64,000 nucleotides of DNA from Actinoplanes sp. KI2 (lineage in GTDB: Bacteria; Actinomycetota; Actinomycetes; Mycobacteriales; Micromonosporaceae): NCBI RefSeq assembly GCF_025630775.1, contig NZ_JAOSZE010000006.1, positions 1 to 64,000 of the forward strand, read 5' to 3'. A program made the translations under genes and the position numbers. Positions within the stretch are counted from its first letter, which is position 1; every line of letters begins with the position of its first letter. Below, in pieces: positions 1 through 11,011 of the stretch. The notes beneath the pieces were generated by a model that saw nothing but the letters and a program-made list of their open reading frames with translations, did not search any database and was not told the DNA's origin.

Positions 1-20
1 GCGCGGTCATCGCACGGTGA
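1..20 (+). CDS. possible 3' end of an upstream gene
   Basis: A TGA at 18-20 is followed directly by a strong terminator, which suggests the window opens in the last codons of an upstream + strand gene (reading A-V-I-A-R-stop). Six codons are too few to identify a product. In many actinomycetes electron-transfer flavoprotein genes precede this cysteine desulfurase, but nothing here shows it. Confidence 0.3.
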
Positions 21-55
21 CGGGGAGTGGCGGCCTTGCCGCCGCTCCCCGTTTT
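21..55 (+). terminator. intrinsic terminator upstream of the cysteine desulfurase gene
   Basis: A 14-bp stem (21-34 with 38-51, one G-T pair) closes a 3-nt loop and is followed by TTTT at 52-55. It ends transcription of the gene to the left, so the cysteine desulfurase gene at 112 probably has its own promoter. Confidence 0.85.
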
Positions 56-111
56 CCGCGCGGTGAGCGCCGGGAGGCATTCGCATCGCGAAGGAATAAG
101 CTTGGCGACTG

Positions 112-1287
112 ATGGCATACCTGGACCACGCGGCGACCACGCCGATGCTCGCAGAAGCGCTGGATGCTTACGCCGCCGCCGCTCGTGACGTCGGCAATCC
201 GTCATCCCTGCACGCCGCCGGCCGGTACGCCCGCCGCCTGGTCGAGGAGTCCCGGGAGCGCATCGCCGCCGCGCTGAACGCCCGGCCCTCCGAGGTCGTC
301 TTCACCTCCGGCGGCACCGAAAGCGACAACCTAGCCATCAAGGGCATCTTCTGGGCGCAGCGCGCGGCGTCGCTCAACCGCACCCGGGTGATCGCCTCCG
401 CGGTCGAGCACCACGCCGTGCTCGACGCCGTCGACTGGCTGGGCACCCACGAGGGCGCGACCGTCGACCTGCTCGCCGTCGACGACACCGGCGCGGTCGA
501 CCCCGGCCGGCTGGGTGGCCTGATCGACCGCTACCGGGACGAGATCGCGGTGGTCAGCGTGCAGTGGGCCAACAACGAGGTGGGCACCGTCCAGCCCATC
601 CACGAGCTGGCCCGGCTGGCCGCCGAGGCCGGCATCCCGTTCCACACCGACGCCGTCCAGGCGGTCGGTCAGATCCCGGTCGACTTCGCGGCCGGCGGCG
701 CCGCCGCGATGACGGTGACCGGGCACAAGCTGGGCGGTCCGGTGGGCGTGGGCGCGCTGCTGCTGGGCCGGGACGTCGCCTGCACCCCCCTGCTGCACGG
801 CGGCGGCCAGGAGCGCGACGTCCGCTCCGGAACGCTCGACACCGCCGGCGTGGCCGCCTTCGCGGTGGCCGTCGAGATGTCGGTGAAATCGCAGCAGGAC
901 TACGCGGTCCGGGTCGGCGCCCTGCGCGACGAGCTGATCGCCCGGGTCCGCCACGCGGTGCCGGACGCGGTCTTCAACGGCGCCGCCGACGACCGGCTCC
1001 CCGGCAACGCCCACTTCAGCTTCCCCCGCTGCGAGGGCGACGCGTTGCTGCTGCTGCTCGACGCGCAGGGGATCGCCTGCTCCACCGGCTCGGCGTGCTC
1101 GGCCGGGGTGGCCCAGCCCAGCCACGTGCTGCTCGCGATGGGCGCCGACGACGACCGGGCGCGCTCGTCGCTGCGCTTCACCCTCGGCCACACCAGCACC
1201 ATCGAGGACGTGGACGCGCTGATGGCCGCCCTCCCCGCGGCCGTCGAGCGGGCCCGCCGGGCGACGGCCTGGAAGACCGCGCGCTGA
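112..1287 (+). CDS. cysteine desulfurase (IscS/NifS type)
   Basis: PLP enzyme of 391 residues that takes sulfur from cysteine as an enzyme-bound persulfide. Visible motifs are SGGTESDN (PLP binding, about residues 66-73), TGHKLGG with the Schiff-base Lys206, and STGSACSAG with the likely persulfide Cys329. Length is normal for the class. An in-frame TAA at 97-99 means ATG 112 is the first start, with AAGGAA at 91-96 as a distant ribosome site. mnmA follows 88 bp downstream, so the product very probably feeds sulfur to MnmA for tRNA 2-thiouridine, as in other actinomycetes with this gene pair; it may serve other sulfur pathways too. Its 3' end is duplicated in tandem. Confidence 0.95.
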   Translation: MAYLDHAATTPMLAEALDAYAAAARDVGNPSSLHAAGRYARRLVEESRERIAAALNARPSEVVFTSGGTESDNLAIKGIFWAQRAASLNRTRVIASAVEHHAVLDAVDWLGTHEGATVDLLAVDDTGAVDPGRLGGLIDRYRDEIAVVSVQWANNEVGTVQPIHELARLAAEAGIPFHTDAVQAVGQIPVDFAAGGAAAMTVTGHKLGGPVGVGALLLGRDVACTPLLHGGGQERDVRSGTLDTAGVAAFAVAVEMSVKSQQDYAVRVGALRDELIARVRHAVPDAVFNGAADDRLPGNAHFSFPRCEGDALLLLLDAQGIACSTGSACSAGVAQPSHVLLAMGADDDRARSSLRFTLGHTSTIEDVDALMAALPAAVERARRATAWKTAR

Positions 1288-1343
1288 AAGCCGCCCTCCC
1301 GGCGGCCGTCGAGCGGGACGGCCTGGAAGACCGCGCGCTGAAA
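1225..1343 (+). repeat. tandem duplication of the cysteine desulfurase 3' end
   Basis: Copy 1 (1225-1289, 65 bp) is the end of the gene with its TGA at 1285-1287. Copy 2 (1290-1343, 54 bp) repeats the same sequence, including the former stop context GCGCTGAAA, with one 11-bp deletion and one substitution. Copy 2 lies after the stop codon and is non-coding. Confidence 0.9.
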
Positions 1344-1362
1344 ACCGGCCGGACGCGGCAGA

Positions 1363-1368
1363 TAGGCT
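1363..1368 (+). promoter_or_regulatory. -10 element for a leaderless mnmA transcript
   Basis: TAGGCT lies 7 nt before the mnmA ATG (1376) and no Shine-Dalgarno sequence is present. This spacing is the usual layout for leaderless mRNAs in actinobacteria. It is a prediction from position and consensus only. Confidence 0.5.
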
Positions 1369-1375
1369 TGCTGGT

Positions 1376-2602
1376 ATGCGAGTTCTAGCGGCCATGTCGG
1401 GCGGCGTCGATTCTGCCGTTGCCGCCGCGCGCGCCCATGACGCCGGTCACGACGTCACCGGGGTGCATCTGGCGCTGGCGCGCAATCCCCAGACCTATCG
1501 GACGGGCGCGCGCGGCTGCTGCACGCTGGAGGACTCCCGCGACGCGCGGCGCGCCGCCGACGTGATCGGCATCCCGTTCTATGTGTGGGACATGGCCGAC
1601 CAGTTCCACGAGAGCGTCGTCGACGACTTCGTGGCGGAGTACGCGGCCGGCCGTACGCCGAACCCGTGCCTGCGCTGCAACGAGAAGATCAAGTTTGCCG
1701 CGGTCCTCGACCGCGCGGTCGCCCTCGGCTTCGACGCGGTGGTCACCGGCCACCACGCCCGGCTGGGCGCCGACGGCCTGCTACGCCGCAGCGTCGACCT
1801 GGGCAAGGACCAGTCCTATGTGCTGGCCGTGCTGACCCGTGCCCAGCTCGACCGGGCGGTGTTCCCGCTGGGTGACTCGACCAAGGCGCAGGTGCGCGCC
1901 GAGGCGGCCGAGCGGGGCCTGGCGGTCGCCGACAAGCCCGACTCGCACGACATCTGCTTCATCGCCGACGGCGACACCCGGGGCTTCCTCGAGCGCCGGC
2001 TGGGCGCGACGCCGGGCGACATCGTCGATTCCCGTACGGGCGAGACGATCGGCACCCACTCCGGGGCGTACGCGTACACGGTCGGTCAGCGCAAGGGTCT
2101 CGACCTGCGGGTGCCGGCCCCCGACGGCCGCCCGCGATACGTGCTGTCCATCACCCCGAAGACGAACACGGTCACGGTCGGCCCGCGCGAGGCGCTCGCG
2201 GTCGACGTGGTGACGGCGTCCCGGGTGATCTGGCACGGCGAGCCGACCACGGTCGAGTGCGACGTGCAGCTGCGCGCCCACGGCGAGGTGGTCCCGGCCG
2301 AGGTGACGGTCGAGGGCGACACGCTGACGGCCCGGCTGCGCGAGCCGGCCCGGGGCGTGGCGGCCGGCCAGGCGATCGTGGCATACCGGCGAGACCCGGC
2401 CGGCGATGTCGTGCTCGGCTCGGCCACCATCACGGCCGGGGTCTCCGCTTCGGCCGGTTCCTCCGCTTCGGGCGTTTCCGCTTCGGGCGTCTCCGCTTCG
2501 GCCGGTTCCTCCGCTTCGGGCGTCTCCGCTTCGGGCGTCTCCGCGTCGGCCGAGCCTGACGCGGGTGCCGGGTTGCCGGTGGGCGGAGTGGCTCGTGCCT
2601 GA
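1376..2602 (+). CDS. mnmA: tRNA 2-thiouridine(34) synthase MnmA
   Basis: ATP-dependent tRNA thiolase (408 residues) that makes 2-thiouridine at wobble U34 of Lys, Glu and Gln tRNAs. The N-terminal PP-loop SGGVDSA (residues 8-14), Cys98 in NPCLRCN and Cys194 in DSHDICFI are the ATP site and the two catalytic cysteines, and a C-terminal beta-barrel follows (YTVGQRKGL). The family is about 360 residues; the extra C-terminal 45 are low-complexity Ser/Ala/Gly/Val repeats encoded by a 48-bp tandem repeat. The start has no ribosome site and fits leaderless translation. Its stop overlaps the GTG of the next gene by 8 bp, so the two are co-transcribed. Sulfur presumably comes from the adjacent cysteine desulfurase. 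Confidence 0.96.
   Translation: MRVLAAMSGGVDSAVAAARAHDAGHDVTGVHLALARNPQTYRTGARGCCTLEDSRDARRAADVIGIPFYVWDMADQFHESVVDDFVAEYAAGRTPNPCLRCNEKIKFAAVLDRAVALGFDAVVTGHHARLGADGLLRRSVDLGKDQSYVLAVLTRAQLDRAVFPLGDSTKAQVRAEAAERGLAVADKPDSHDICFIADGDTRGFLERRLGATPGDIVDSRTGETIGTHSGAYAYTVGQRKGLDLRVPAPDGRPRYVLSITPKTNTVTVGPREALAVDVVTASRVIWHGEPTTVECDVQLRAHGEVVPAEVTVEGDTLTARLREPARGVAAGQAIVAYRRDPAGDVVLGSATITAGVSASAGSSASGVSASGVSASAGSSASGVSASGVSASAEPDAGAGLPVGGVARA
2438..2551 (+). repeat. 48-bp in-frame tandem repeat at the mnmA 3' end
   Basis: Two 48-bp units (2438-2485 and 2486-2533) and a partial third (2534-2551) encode [20 protein letters not shown] repeats. Within them a 15-bp subunit (GGCGTCTCCGCTTCG) recurs. This looks like a minisatellite that has lengthened the protein's dispensable tail; the downstream gene starts 44 bp after it. 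Confidence 0.9.
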
Positions 2603-3590
2603 GTTTCCGTGGCCGGTCGGGGCAGCGACCGGGATCGGCTCGCTGCCCGGCACCGACGTCGTCGAGGCGCAGCGCATCGTCTTCGGCGAGCTGCCCGACC
2701 TGCCGCACCTGCCCGAGTTGCCGGCCCGCGGCCCGGGCGCCGACCTGATCGGGCGCAGCGCCGGCTTCCTGGTCGAGCTGCCGGTGCAGCTCTACGCCGG
2801 CCGCTGGCAGATGGCGCCGCGCCCCGGCGCCGACCTGCGCCGCACGCTCGACCTGCTGGAACGCGACCTCGACCAGGCGACCGAGCAGGGCGACGGCTTC
2901 GCGGGCACGTTCAAGGTGCAGGCGGCCGGCCCGTGGACGCTGGCCGCGAGCCTCGACCTGCAGATCGGCGGCCGGCTGCTGCGCGACCCCGGCGCCGTGC
3001 GCGACCTCACCGACTCGCTCGCCGAGGGCCTGCGCCGGCACGTCGACGACGTGCGCAAGCGGCTGCCGCACGCGACCGTGCTGCTCCAGCTCGACGAGCC
3101 GTCGCTGCCCGCGGTGCTGGCCGGCCAGGTGCCGACCGAGAGCGGTCTGAGCGCGTACCGCGCGGTCGACGGCCACGACGCGGCGACCGCCCTGCGTACG
3201 GTGGTGGAGTCGGCCGGCGCCCCGGTGGTGGCCCACTGCTGCGCCGCCGACGTGCCCCTACAGGTGCTGCGCGACTCCGGGGCCGCGGCGGTCGCTCTCG
3301 ACCTCGCGCTGCTCAAAGACCTGGACCCGGTGGGTGAGGCGATCGAGGCCGGCATCGGCCTCTTCGCCGGTGCCGCGCCGACCCGCCCGGCCGGCGGCCG
3401 GCCCCTGACCGGCAAGCAGATCGCCGAGCGGGTGCAGAAGCTGTGGACCCGGCTGGGCTTCCCGGCCGCCCGGCTCGCCGAGCAGGTCGTCGTGACGCCG
3501 GCGTGCGGGCTGGCCGGGGCGAGCGAGCCGTACGCCCGGGCCGTGCTGACCGCCTGCCGCGAGGCCGGTCGCCGCATCGCCGAGGCCTGA
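2595..3590 (+). CDS. MetE-like cobalamin-independent methionine synthase family protein
   Basis: A 331-residue protein matching only the C-terminal catalytic TIM barrel of MetE. AHCCA near residue 216 (a His-x-Cys pair) and TPACGLAG near residue 300 correspond to the zinc ligands that activate the homocysteine thiol in the family. It lacks the long N-terminal half of true MetE (about 750 residues), so the substrate may differ; in actinomycetes such short homologues follow mnmA and are annotated as methionine synthase. I chose GTG 2595 because homology begins there ([18 protein letters not shown]) and it overlaps the mnmA stop by 8 bp, suggesting translational coupling. The reading frame stays open far upstream only because it runs through the mnmA repeat. 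Chemistry likely, substrate uncertain. Confidence 0.85.
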   Translation: MPEFPWPVGAATGIGSLPGTDVVEAQRIVFGELPDLPHLPELPARGPGADLIGRSAGFLVELPVQLYAGRWQMAPRPGADLRRTLDLLERDLDQATEQGDGFAGTFKVQAAGPWTLAASLDLQIGGRLLRDPGAVRDLTDSLAEGLRRHVDDVRKRLPHATVLLQLDEPSLPAVLAGQVPTESGLSAYRAVDGHDAATALRTVVESAGAPVVAHCCAADVPLQVLRDSGAAAVALDLALLKDLDPVGEAIEAGIGLFAGAAPTRPAGGRPLTGKQIAERVQKLWTRLGFPAARLAEQVVVTPACGLAGASEPYARAVLTACREAGRRIAEA

Positions 3591-3606
3591 CCTCGCGAGG
3601 CGAAAC

Positions 3607-3628
3607 TGTCAGGGGTCGGTACTACCGT
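3607..3628 (+). promoter_or_regulatory. PafBC-type (RecA-independent damage) promoter of ligA
   Basis: TGTCAGGGG (3607-3615), 7 nt, then TACCGT (3623-3628) matches the spacing of the actinobacterial RecA-NDp/PafBC promoter (TTGTCAGTGGC-N6-TAGGGT). The same architecture precedes gatC and gatB. The ligA ribosome site begins 20 nt downstream of the -10 hexamer. Confidence 0.6.
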
Positions 3629-3636
3629 GCTCTTAG

Positions 3637-6161
<2,525 letters not shown>

Positions 6162-6481
6162 TTGCGGCCCCGGCCGGCGAGCGCCTCGGTCCGGCCGCCG
6201 GCCCGGCGAGGTCGGCCCGGCGAGGTCGGCCCGGGAACTGCAGGCTGGGAGCGAGCGTCGGGTTTGCGGCTCTGACCAGATGGCGGAGGGTTTCTGCGGT
6301 GCGGGCGGCTGGTCCTGGGCCGGCTCGGTGGTCGATCGGATCGCCCTTCGAGGTGGCCGGGGGTGATGCCTGCATGTCCCTCGCCTGGTCACCCGTATGG
6401 AGGAATTTGAGGATAATGAGCGTTTGGGGGCTTATGTCGAGTTGATAACGCCGAAGCTCTTTCGCGGCCAACGGACAATGC
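6162..6481 (+). other. intergenic region upstream of the first GGDEF-EAL gene
   Basis: I see no credible gene here. The first part is GC-rich and continues decaying repeat-like sequence (GGCCCGGCGAGGTC twice near 6200-6230). The second part (about 6390-6480) is AT-richer than its surroundings and includes GGATAATGAGC and GAGTTGATAACG, so a promoter probably lies here, but I cannot assign -35/-10 elements. GGGTGA at about 6360 pairs with TCACCC at about 6388. Confidence 0.4.
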
Positions 6482-6511
6482 GGATCTATGGTGAAAACCA
6501 TCGGTAGATCC
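6482..6511 (+). promoter_or_regulatory. hairpin in the 5' leader of the GGDEF-EAL gene
   Basis: GGATCTA (6482-6488) pairs with TAGATCC (6505-6511). Inside, TGGT and ACCA close a GAAA tetraloop, with a TCGG bulge on the 3' side. The structure ends 10 nt before the GGAGG ribosome site (6522-6526). I do not see the conserved bases of a GEMM c-di-GMP riboswitch. A protein-binding or mRNA-stability role is possible. Confidence 0.45.
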
Positions 6512-6530
6512 CCGCCATTGTGGAGGTCGC

Positions 6531-8837
6531 ATGGACGCCGCACGCCCTCGCAACCGTGTGGCTCCTTCCCACCCGGGGAGCGACGGTGTGGCCGACAGTC
6601 ACGCGCGACGTGACCGCGCCACCGAGCGGCGCGACCGGGAGACCGAGCGACTCCCGCATGGGTGGGAGACCGAGCGGCGCGACCGGGAGACCGAGCGGCG
6701 CGACCGGGAGGCCGAGCGGCGCGACCGGGAGACCGAGCGACTCCCGCGTGGGTGGGAGACCGAGCCGCGTGAGTGGGAGACCGAGCGGCGCGGGCACGAG
6801 ACCGGGCGGCGCGGGCACGAGGCCGGGCGGCGCGGGCGGGACGTGGTCGAGTACCGGCGGGCGCTGGTGGTCACGTCGGGGGCCGCGGTGGTCGTCGATG
6901 CCGGGCTGTGGGCGGTCGGGGCGGGGACGTTTGCGGAGCTGCCGGGAGCGTACTGGCTGATGGCGGTCCTGGCCGTGGTGGTGGACGCGCGGCCGTACGT
7001 GCTGGCCGACCGGCGGGCCAGTTCGGTGATCCTGCCGTCGATATGTTTCACCTTCGCTATCGCGCTCGCCTGGGGCGTGGTGCCGGCGCTGGCCGTGCAG
7101 GTTGTGGCGGTCACCGTCGCCGGGGTGCGGATGCGGCTGGCCGCCCGCCGGACCTTCCACCTCACCATGCAGCATGCGGTGGCGATCTGCGCCGCGGTGG
7201 CGGTGGCCGGGCTCTTCTCACTTCGGATCGGGCCCCGGCCGGACTGGGACGACGCCCTGCTGACCGTGGCGGCGGCGGTGGCGTGGATCCTCGCCCGTTA
7301 CGGGCTGGCGGCCGGCGTCGCCCGGGTCACCTCGCACCGGCGGCGGCGCCGGGCGCGGCGGCGGGGGATCGAGGTGCTGGCCACCGGCGCGCTGCTGCTG
7401 CTCGGGCCGGTAGTACTGGCCACCGCGCAGGTGGGGCTCGCCTTCGTGCCGCTGGTGCTGCTCGCCCTGCACGCGGTGCACCGGACGGTGCGCTCGGCCA
7501 CCGAGTCGGAGCGGGCCGAGCGGGTGGACGCGCTGACCGGGCTGCCCAACCGGCGGGCGCTGCAGGCCTCGGTGGGGGACAAGCACGGCCGGCAGCGGGC
7601 GTTGCTGCTGCTCGACCTCGACCGGTTCCGCACCGTCAACGACGCGCTCGGCCACCGGGTCGGCGACCGGCTGCTGGTCGAGGTGGCTCGCCGGCTCGCC
7701 GACGTGGTGCCCGCGCACGACCTGGTGGTGCGCCTGGGCGGGGACGAGTTCGCGGTGCTCGCCAACCGGGTGGACGGCGTCCCCGAGGCCCGGCGTATCG
7801 CGTGCCACCTGGTCGAGGCCCTGAACCGGCCGTTCGCGCTGGACGGCCTCCCGGTCGACGTGAGCGCCTCGATCGGGATAGCGCTGCAGGGCGACTCGGC
7901 CGACGACGGGGCGACGCTGCTGCGCGAGGCCGAGGCCGCGATGTACGACGCCAAGCAGCGCGGGGATCAGGTCGCCGTCTACGGCCCGGACGCGGCCCAC
8001 CACTCGCCCGACCGGCTGGCGCTGCTCGCCGACCTGCGGCGCGCGCTGCGCGAGGACGCGCCCGACGACGGGATCATGCTGTTCTATCAGCCGCAGATCG
8101 CCATTCCGACCGGCGAGGTGGTCGGCGTGGAGGCGCTGCTGCGCTGGCAGCACCCCGAGCGCGGGCTGGTCGGGCCGGAGGAGCTGATCCGGGTGGCCGA
8201 GCCGACCCCGGTGATGCGGCTGCTCACGCTGCGTGTGCTGCACGACGTGGTGGCGCAGGTGGCGGCGTGGCGGGACGCGGGCCGGTCGCTGCGGGCGGCG
8301 GTCAACGTGAGCGCCCGCGACCTGCACGCCGGCGGGATCGCCGACCGGATCGAGGAACTGCTGCGGGAGTACGCGGTGCCGGCCGATCTGCTCCAGTTGG
8401 AGATCACGGAGAGCGCGCTGATGGCCGACCCGCACCGGGTGCTGAACACGATCACCCGGCTGGACCGGATGGGCGTGGCGATCTCGCTGGACGACTTCGG
8501 CACCGGCTACTCGTCGTTGCAGCACGTGCGCCGGCTGCCGCTGGCCGAGGTGAAGATCGACCGCTCGTTCGTGCTGGGCATGGCCACCGATCGCGGGGAC
8601 GCCGCGATCGTCCGCTCGGTGATCGACCTGGCCGAGGCGCTGGGCCTGCGCGCGGTCGCCGAGGGCGTCGAGGACGAGCGCACCTGGCGGCTGCTCGCGG
8701 CGGCCGGCTGCCATGCCGCCCAGGGCTGGTTCCACGGCCGCCCGATGCCCGCCGCCGACCTGGAGACGTGGCTGTTGCGGTACCGGCCGCTGCGCCCCGG
8801 CCCGATGTCCGTCGTCATGCCCGCTCCGTCGAGTTGA
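6531..8837 (+). CDS. membrane GGDEF-EAL protein (c-di-GMP synthesis/hydrolysis)
   Basis: A 768-residue protein with four parts. Residues 1-105 are hydrophilic and highly charged, built from repeated 7-residue units like RRDRETE. About six hydrophobic helices follow (roughly 110-325). A GGDEF diguanylate cyclase domain (VDALTGLPNRR; intact LGGDEF near residue 403) and an EAL phosphodiesterase domain (VEALLRW near 533; DDFGTGYSS near 654; AEGVE) come last, and both active sites look intact, so it could be bifunctional. ATG 6531 has GGAGG 4 nt upstream, so the repeat region is probably translated; a start just before the membrane part is the alternative. It stands alone between ligA and gatC. 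Signal unknown. Confidence 0.9.
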   Translation: MDAARPRNRVAPSHPGSDGVADSHARRDRATERRDRETERLPHGWETERRDRETERRDREAERRDRETERLPRGWETEPREWETERRGHETGRRGHEAGRRGRDVVEYRRALVVTSGAAVVVDAGLWAVGAGTFAELPGAYWLMAVLAVVVDARPYVLADRRASSVILPSICFTFAIALAWGVVPALAVQVVAVTVAGVRMRLAARRTFHLTMQHAVAICAAVAVAGLFSLRIGPRPDWDDALLTVAAAVAWILARYGLAAGVARVTSHRRRRRARRRGIEVLATGALLLLGPVVLATAQVGLAFVPLVLLALHAVHRTVRSATESERAERVDALTGLPNRRALQASVGDKHGRQRALLLLDLDRFRTVNDALGHRVGDRLLVEVARRLADVVPAHDLVVRLGGDEFAVLANRVDGVPEARRIACHLVEALNRPFALDGLPVDVSASIGIALQGDSADDGATLLREAEAAMYDAKQRGDQVAVYGPDAAHHSPDRLALLADLRRALREDAPDDGIMLFYQPQIAIPTGEVVGVEALLRWQHPERGLVGPEELIRVAEPTPVMRLLTLRVLHDVVAQVAAWRDAGRSLRAAVNVSARDLHAGGIADRIEELLREYAVPADLLQLEITESALMADPHRVLNTITRLDRMGVAISLDDFGTGYSSLQHVRRLPLAEVKIDRSFVLGMATDRGDAAIVRSVIDLAEALGLRAVAEGVEDERTWRLLAAAGCHAAQGWFHGRPMPAADLETWLLRYRPLRPGPMSVVMPAPSS
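6624..6842 (+). repeat. 21/27-bp in-frame tandem repeats in the GGDEF-EAL gene
   Basis: Units run 21, 27, 21, 21, 21, 27, 21, 21, 21 and 18 bp. The 21-mer is GAGCGGCGCGACCGGGAGAC plus C, and the 27-mer contains GAGCGACTCCCGC. All lengths are multiples of three, so the frame is kept and the protein gains Glu-Arg-Arg-Asp-Arg-Glu-Thr repeats (residues 32-104). The last three units diverge. Confidence 0.92.
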
Positions 8838-8840
8838 CCA

Positions 8841-8862
8841 CCTCCGCGCGAGGCCGCGGAAG
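8841..8862 (+). terminator. weak hairpin after the GGDEF-EAL gene
   Basis: CCTCCGCG (8841-8848) and CGCGGAAG (8855-8862) pair with one mismatch around a 6-nt loop, a few bases after the stop codon. There is no T-run, so termination is uncertain. Confidence 0.3.
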
Positions 8863-8869
8863 TCATCGA

Positions 8870-8875
8870 TATAGT
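8870..8875 (+). promoter_or_regulatory. strong -10-like hexamer TATAGT
   Basis: TATAGT is close to the consensus -10 and lies in a locally AT-rich patch. No good -35 is seen. A transcript from it would run through the small ORF at 8881 toward gatC. Confidence 0.35.
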
Positions 8876-8880
8876 TGGAT

Positions 8881-8970
8881 ATGCGGGGCATGGCCTTACT
8901 CGTGATCTGCGCAAAGTGGCTGCTCGGGGCCGGTCCTGCCGGCGGTCGGGACGACCGTCGGGTGCCCTGA
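8881..8970 (+). CDS. small ORF candidate (29 residues)
   Basis: ATG-started ORF of 29 codons with a hydrophobic first half (MRGMALLVICAKWLLGAG) and a polar tail. It begins 5 nt after the TATAGT hexamer and has no ribosome site. It contains a TTA leucine codon, rare in such genomes. It could be a leader peptide, a small membrane peptide or chance; nothing else supports expression. Confidence 0.2.
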   Translation: MRGMALLVICAKWLLGAGPAGGRDDRRVP

Positions 8971-9071
8971 GCGCAACCACGCACGCAGGTCGCCCGGGTG
9001 GGTCGAGCGTTTTGGGCGCGCCAGCGCCCTGCTCGGCCCGCCCGGGTCCCGGCGGGAGCGACGGTCTGCAC

Positions 9072-9118
9072 CCCATCCAACCGCCCCGCCCGCCACCCAA
9101 AGACGGACTGAAGGCTGA
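9072..9118 (+). repeat. 47-bp dispersed repeat, copy 1
   Basis: This matches 50413-50459 at 43 of 47 positions (core CCATCC-rACCGCCCCGCCCGCC-ACCCAAA, ending GGACTGAAGG). Both copies are intergenic, on the same strand and preceded by GC-rich hairpins; here GGGCGC/GCGCCC lies near 9018-9033. Read in one frame it encodes PSNRPARHPKTD then TGA. A 16-bp piece of it also occurs on the minus strand inside the phosphatase gene at 53567-53582. Confidence 0.85.
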
Positions 9119-9183
9119 CTCCTGCGTACGACATGATGATTTTGATCTTTTGCGTGGTGATCTCGGAGTCCCGCCGGAAATCC

Positions 9184-9205
9184 TGTCGGTGGGTCGAAAT
9201 AGACT
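9184..9205 (+). promoter_or_regulatory. PafBC-type damage promoter of gatC
   Basis: TGTCGGTGG (9184-9192), 7 nt, then TAGACT (9200-9205) has the spacing of the RecA-NDp/PafBC promoter class. The flanking CGGAAATCCTGTCGGTGGG is almost identical to the gatB promoter. The gatC start lies 35 nt downstream. Confidence 0.65.
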
Positions 9206-9240
9206 CGTCGCGTCGCTGTTCGCCGGAGAAAGTAGGAGCT

Positions 9241-9537
9241 ATGGCCATCACCCGCGAAGAGGTCGCGCATCTCGCGCGCCTGTCGCGGCTCGCCGTGACC
9301 GAGCAGGAGCTGGATCAGTTCGCGGGGCAGCTCGACGTGATCCTCCAGTCGGTCGCGCGGGTCGGTGAGGTGGCCGCGGACGACATTCCGCCCACCTCGC
9401 ACTCCGTGCCGCTGACGAACGTGTATCGCGACGACGTCCCGCAGCCGTGCCTCACGCAGGAGGAGGCGCTCTCCGGCGCGCCCGACGCGTTCGAGGGCCG
9501 GTTCCGGGTGCCGCGGATCCTGGATGAGGAGGCCTGA
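9241..9537 (+). CDS. gatC: aspartyl/glutamyl-tRNA amidotransferase subunit C
   Basis: A 98-residue small subunit of GatCAB, which converts Glu-tRNA(Gln) and Asp-tRNA(Asn) to the correct amidated tRNAs. It starts with the family signature [21 protein letters not shown] and ends with the belt region ESA-like [14 protein letters not shown] 9241 has AGGAG at 9234-9238; upstream codons in the same frame lie before the predicted transcript. gatA starts 1 nt after its stop, so the two are co-transcribed and probably coupled. gatB is separated by an M1 peptidase gene on the other strand. Confidence 0.95.
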   Translation: MAITREEVAHLARLSRLAVTEQELDQFAGQLDVILQSVARVGEVAADDIPPTSHSVPLTNVYRDDVPQPCLTQEEALSGAPDAFEGRFRVPRILDEEA

Positions 9538-9538
9538 C

Positions 9539-11002
9539 GTGAGTGACCTCACCCGGCTGACCGCGGCCGACCTGGCCGCCAAGATCAAGAGCAAAGAGGT
9601 CTCGGCCGTCGAGGTGGCGCAGGCCCATCTCGACCGGATCGAGGCGGTGGATTCGCGGGTCCACGCCTTCCTGCATGTCGATCGGGAGGGCGCGCTCGCC
9701 GCCGCTGCCAAGGTCGACAAGGGCGAGGTCACCGGCCCGCTCGCCGGGGTGCCGGTCGCGGTCAAGGACGTGATCGCCACCAAGGGCGTGCCCACCACCG
9801 CGGCCTCCAAGATCCTCGAAGGCTGGCGGCCGCCGTACAACGCCACGATCGTCGAGCGGCTCCAGGCGGCCGGCACGGTCATGCTCGGCAAGACCAACAT
9901 GGACGAGTTCGCGATGGGCTCGTCCACGGAGTACAGCGCCTATGGGCCGACCGGCAACCCGTGGGACCTGGGGCGCATCCCCGGCGGCTCGGGCGGTGGC
10001 AGCGCGGCGGCGCTCGCGGCCTACGAGGCGCCGCTGGCCATCGGCACCGACACCGGCGGCTCGATCCGGCAGCCCGGCGCGGTGACCGGCACCGTCGGCG
10101 CCAAGCCGACCTACGGCGGCACGTCCCGCTACGGCCTGATCGCGTTCTCCTCCTCGCTCGACACCCCGGGCCCGTGCGCGCGCACGGTGGAGGACGCCGC
10201 GCTGCTGCACTCGGTGATCGCCGGGCACGACCCGCGCGACTCCACCTCGATCCCGCAGCCCGTGCCCGACGTGATCGGCGCGGCCCGGCTCGGCGCGACC
10301 GGCGACCTGACCGGGGTCAAGCTGGGCCTGGTGAAGGAGTTCGCCGGCGACGGCTCCGAGCCGGGGGTGACCGCGGCCTTCCGCGACTCGCTGGAGGCGC
10401 TGGTCAAGCTGGGCGCCGAGGTCGTCGAGGTCTCCTGCCCGCACTTCCAGTACGCGCTGCCGGCCTACTACCTGATCGCCCCCAGCGAGTGCTCGTCCAA
10501 CCTGGCCCGCTTCGACGGCGTCCGCTACGGCCTGCGGGTCGGCGACGACGGCAACCGGTCGCTGGAGGAGGTCATGTCGCTGACCCGGGACGCCGGCTTC
10601 GGCCCCGAGGTCAAGCGGCGCATCATCCTCGGGACGTACGCGTTGTCCAGCGGCTACTACGACGCCTACTACGGCCAGGCGCAGAAGGTGCGCACGCTGA
10701 TCACCCGGGACTTCCAGAAGGCGTTCGAGCAGGTCGACGTGCTGGTGTCGCCGACCACGCCGTTCGTGGCGTTTCCGTTCGGGTCGCGCACCTCCGACCC
10801 GTACCAGATGTATCTGGCCGACCTGTTCACGATCCCGACGAACCTGTACGGCGGCCCGGCCGTCTCGGTGCCGTGCGGGCTCTCCGAGGGGCTTCCGGTC
10901 GGCTTCCAGGTGATGGCGCCGACCATGGCCGACGACCGGATGTACCGGGTGGCGGCGGCGCTCGAGTCCGCGGTGGGGACCTTCACGCCGCCGTCCCTCT
11001 GA
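9539..11002 (+). CDS. gatA: aspartyl/glutamyl-tRNA amidotransferase subunit A
   Basis: Glutaminase subunit of GatCAB (487 residues, amidase-signature family). It hydrolyses glutamine and channels ammonia to GatB. The catalytic Lys ([10 protein letters not shown]), the Gly/Ser-rich signature [10 protein letters not shown] and the nucleophile region [11 protein letters not shown] form the Ser-cis-Ser-Lys triad and are intact. GTG 9539 has GAGGAGG at 9526-9532 inside the end of gatC. It is convergent with the M1 peptidase gene, with 9 bp between stops. Confidence 0.97.
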   Translation: MSDLTRLTAADLAAKIKSKEVSAVEVAQAHLDRIEAVDSRVHAFLHVDREGALAAAAKVDKGEVTGPLAGVPVAVKDVIATKGVPTTAASKILEGWRPPYNATIVERLQAAGTVMLGKTNMDEFAMGSSTEYSAYGPTGNPWDLGRIPGGSGGGSAAALAAYEAPLAIGTDTGGSIRQPGAVTGTVGAKPTYGGTSRYGLIAFSSSLDTPGPCARTVEDAALLHSVIAGHDPRDSTSIPQPVPDVIGAARLGATGDLTGVKLGLVKEFAGDGSEPGVTAAFRDSLEALVKLGAEVVEVSCPHFQYALPAYYLIAPSECSSNLARFDGVRYGLRVGDDGNRSLEEVMSLTRDAGFGPEVKRRIILGTYALSSGYYDAYYGQAQKVRTLITRDFQKAFEQVDVLVSPTTPFVAFPFGSRTSDPYQMYLADLFTIPTNLYGGPAVSVPCGLSEGLPVGFQVMAPTMADDRMYRVAAALESAVGTFTPPSL

Positions 11003-11011
11003 TTCACGCCC

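Noticed and set aside
2406..2594. N-terminal extension of the MetE-like protein through the mnmA repeat
   Set aside because: It translates the mnmA repeat in another frame into Leu/Arg/Pro repeats; the conserved protein begins at GTG 2595.
6350..6530. c-di-GMP (GEMM) riboswitch before the GGDEF-EAL gene
   Set aside because: A GAAA-capped hairpin is present, but the conserved GEMM core bases and second helix are not seen.
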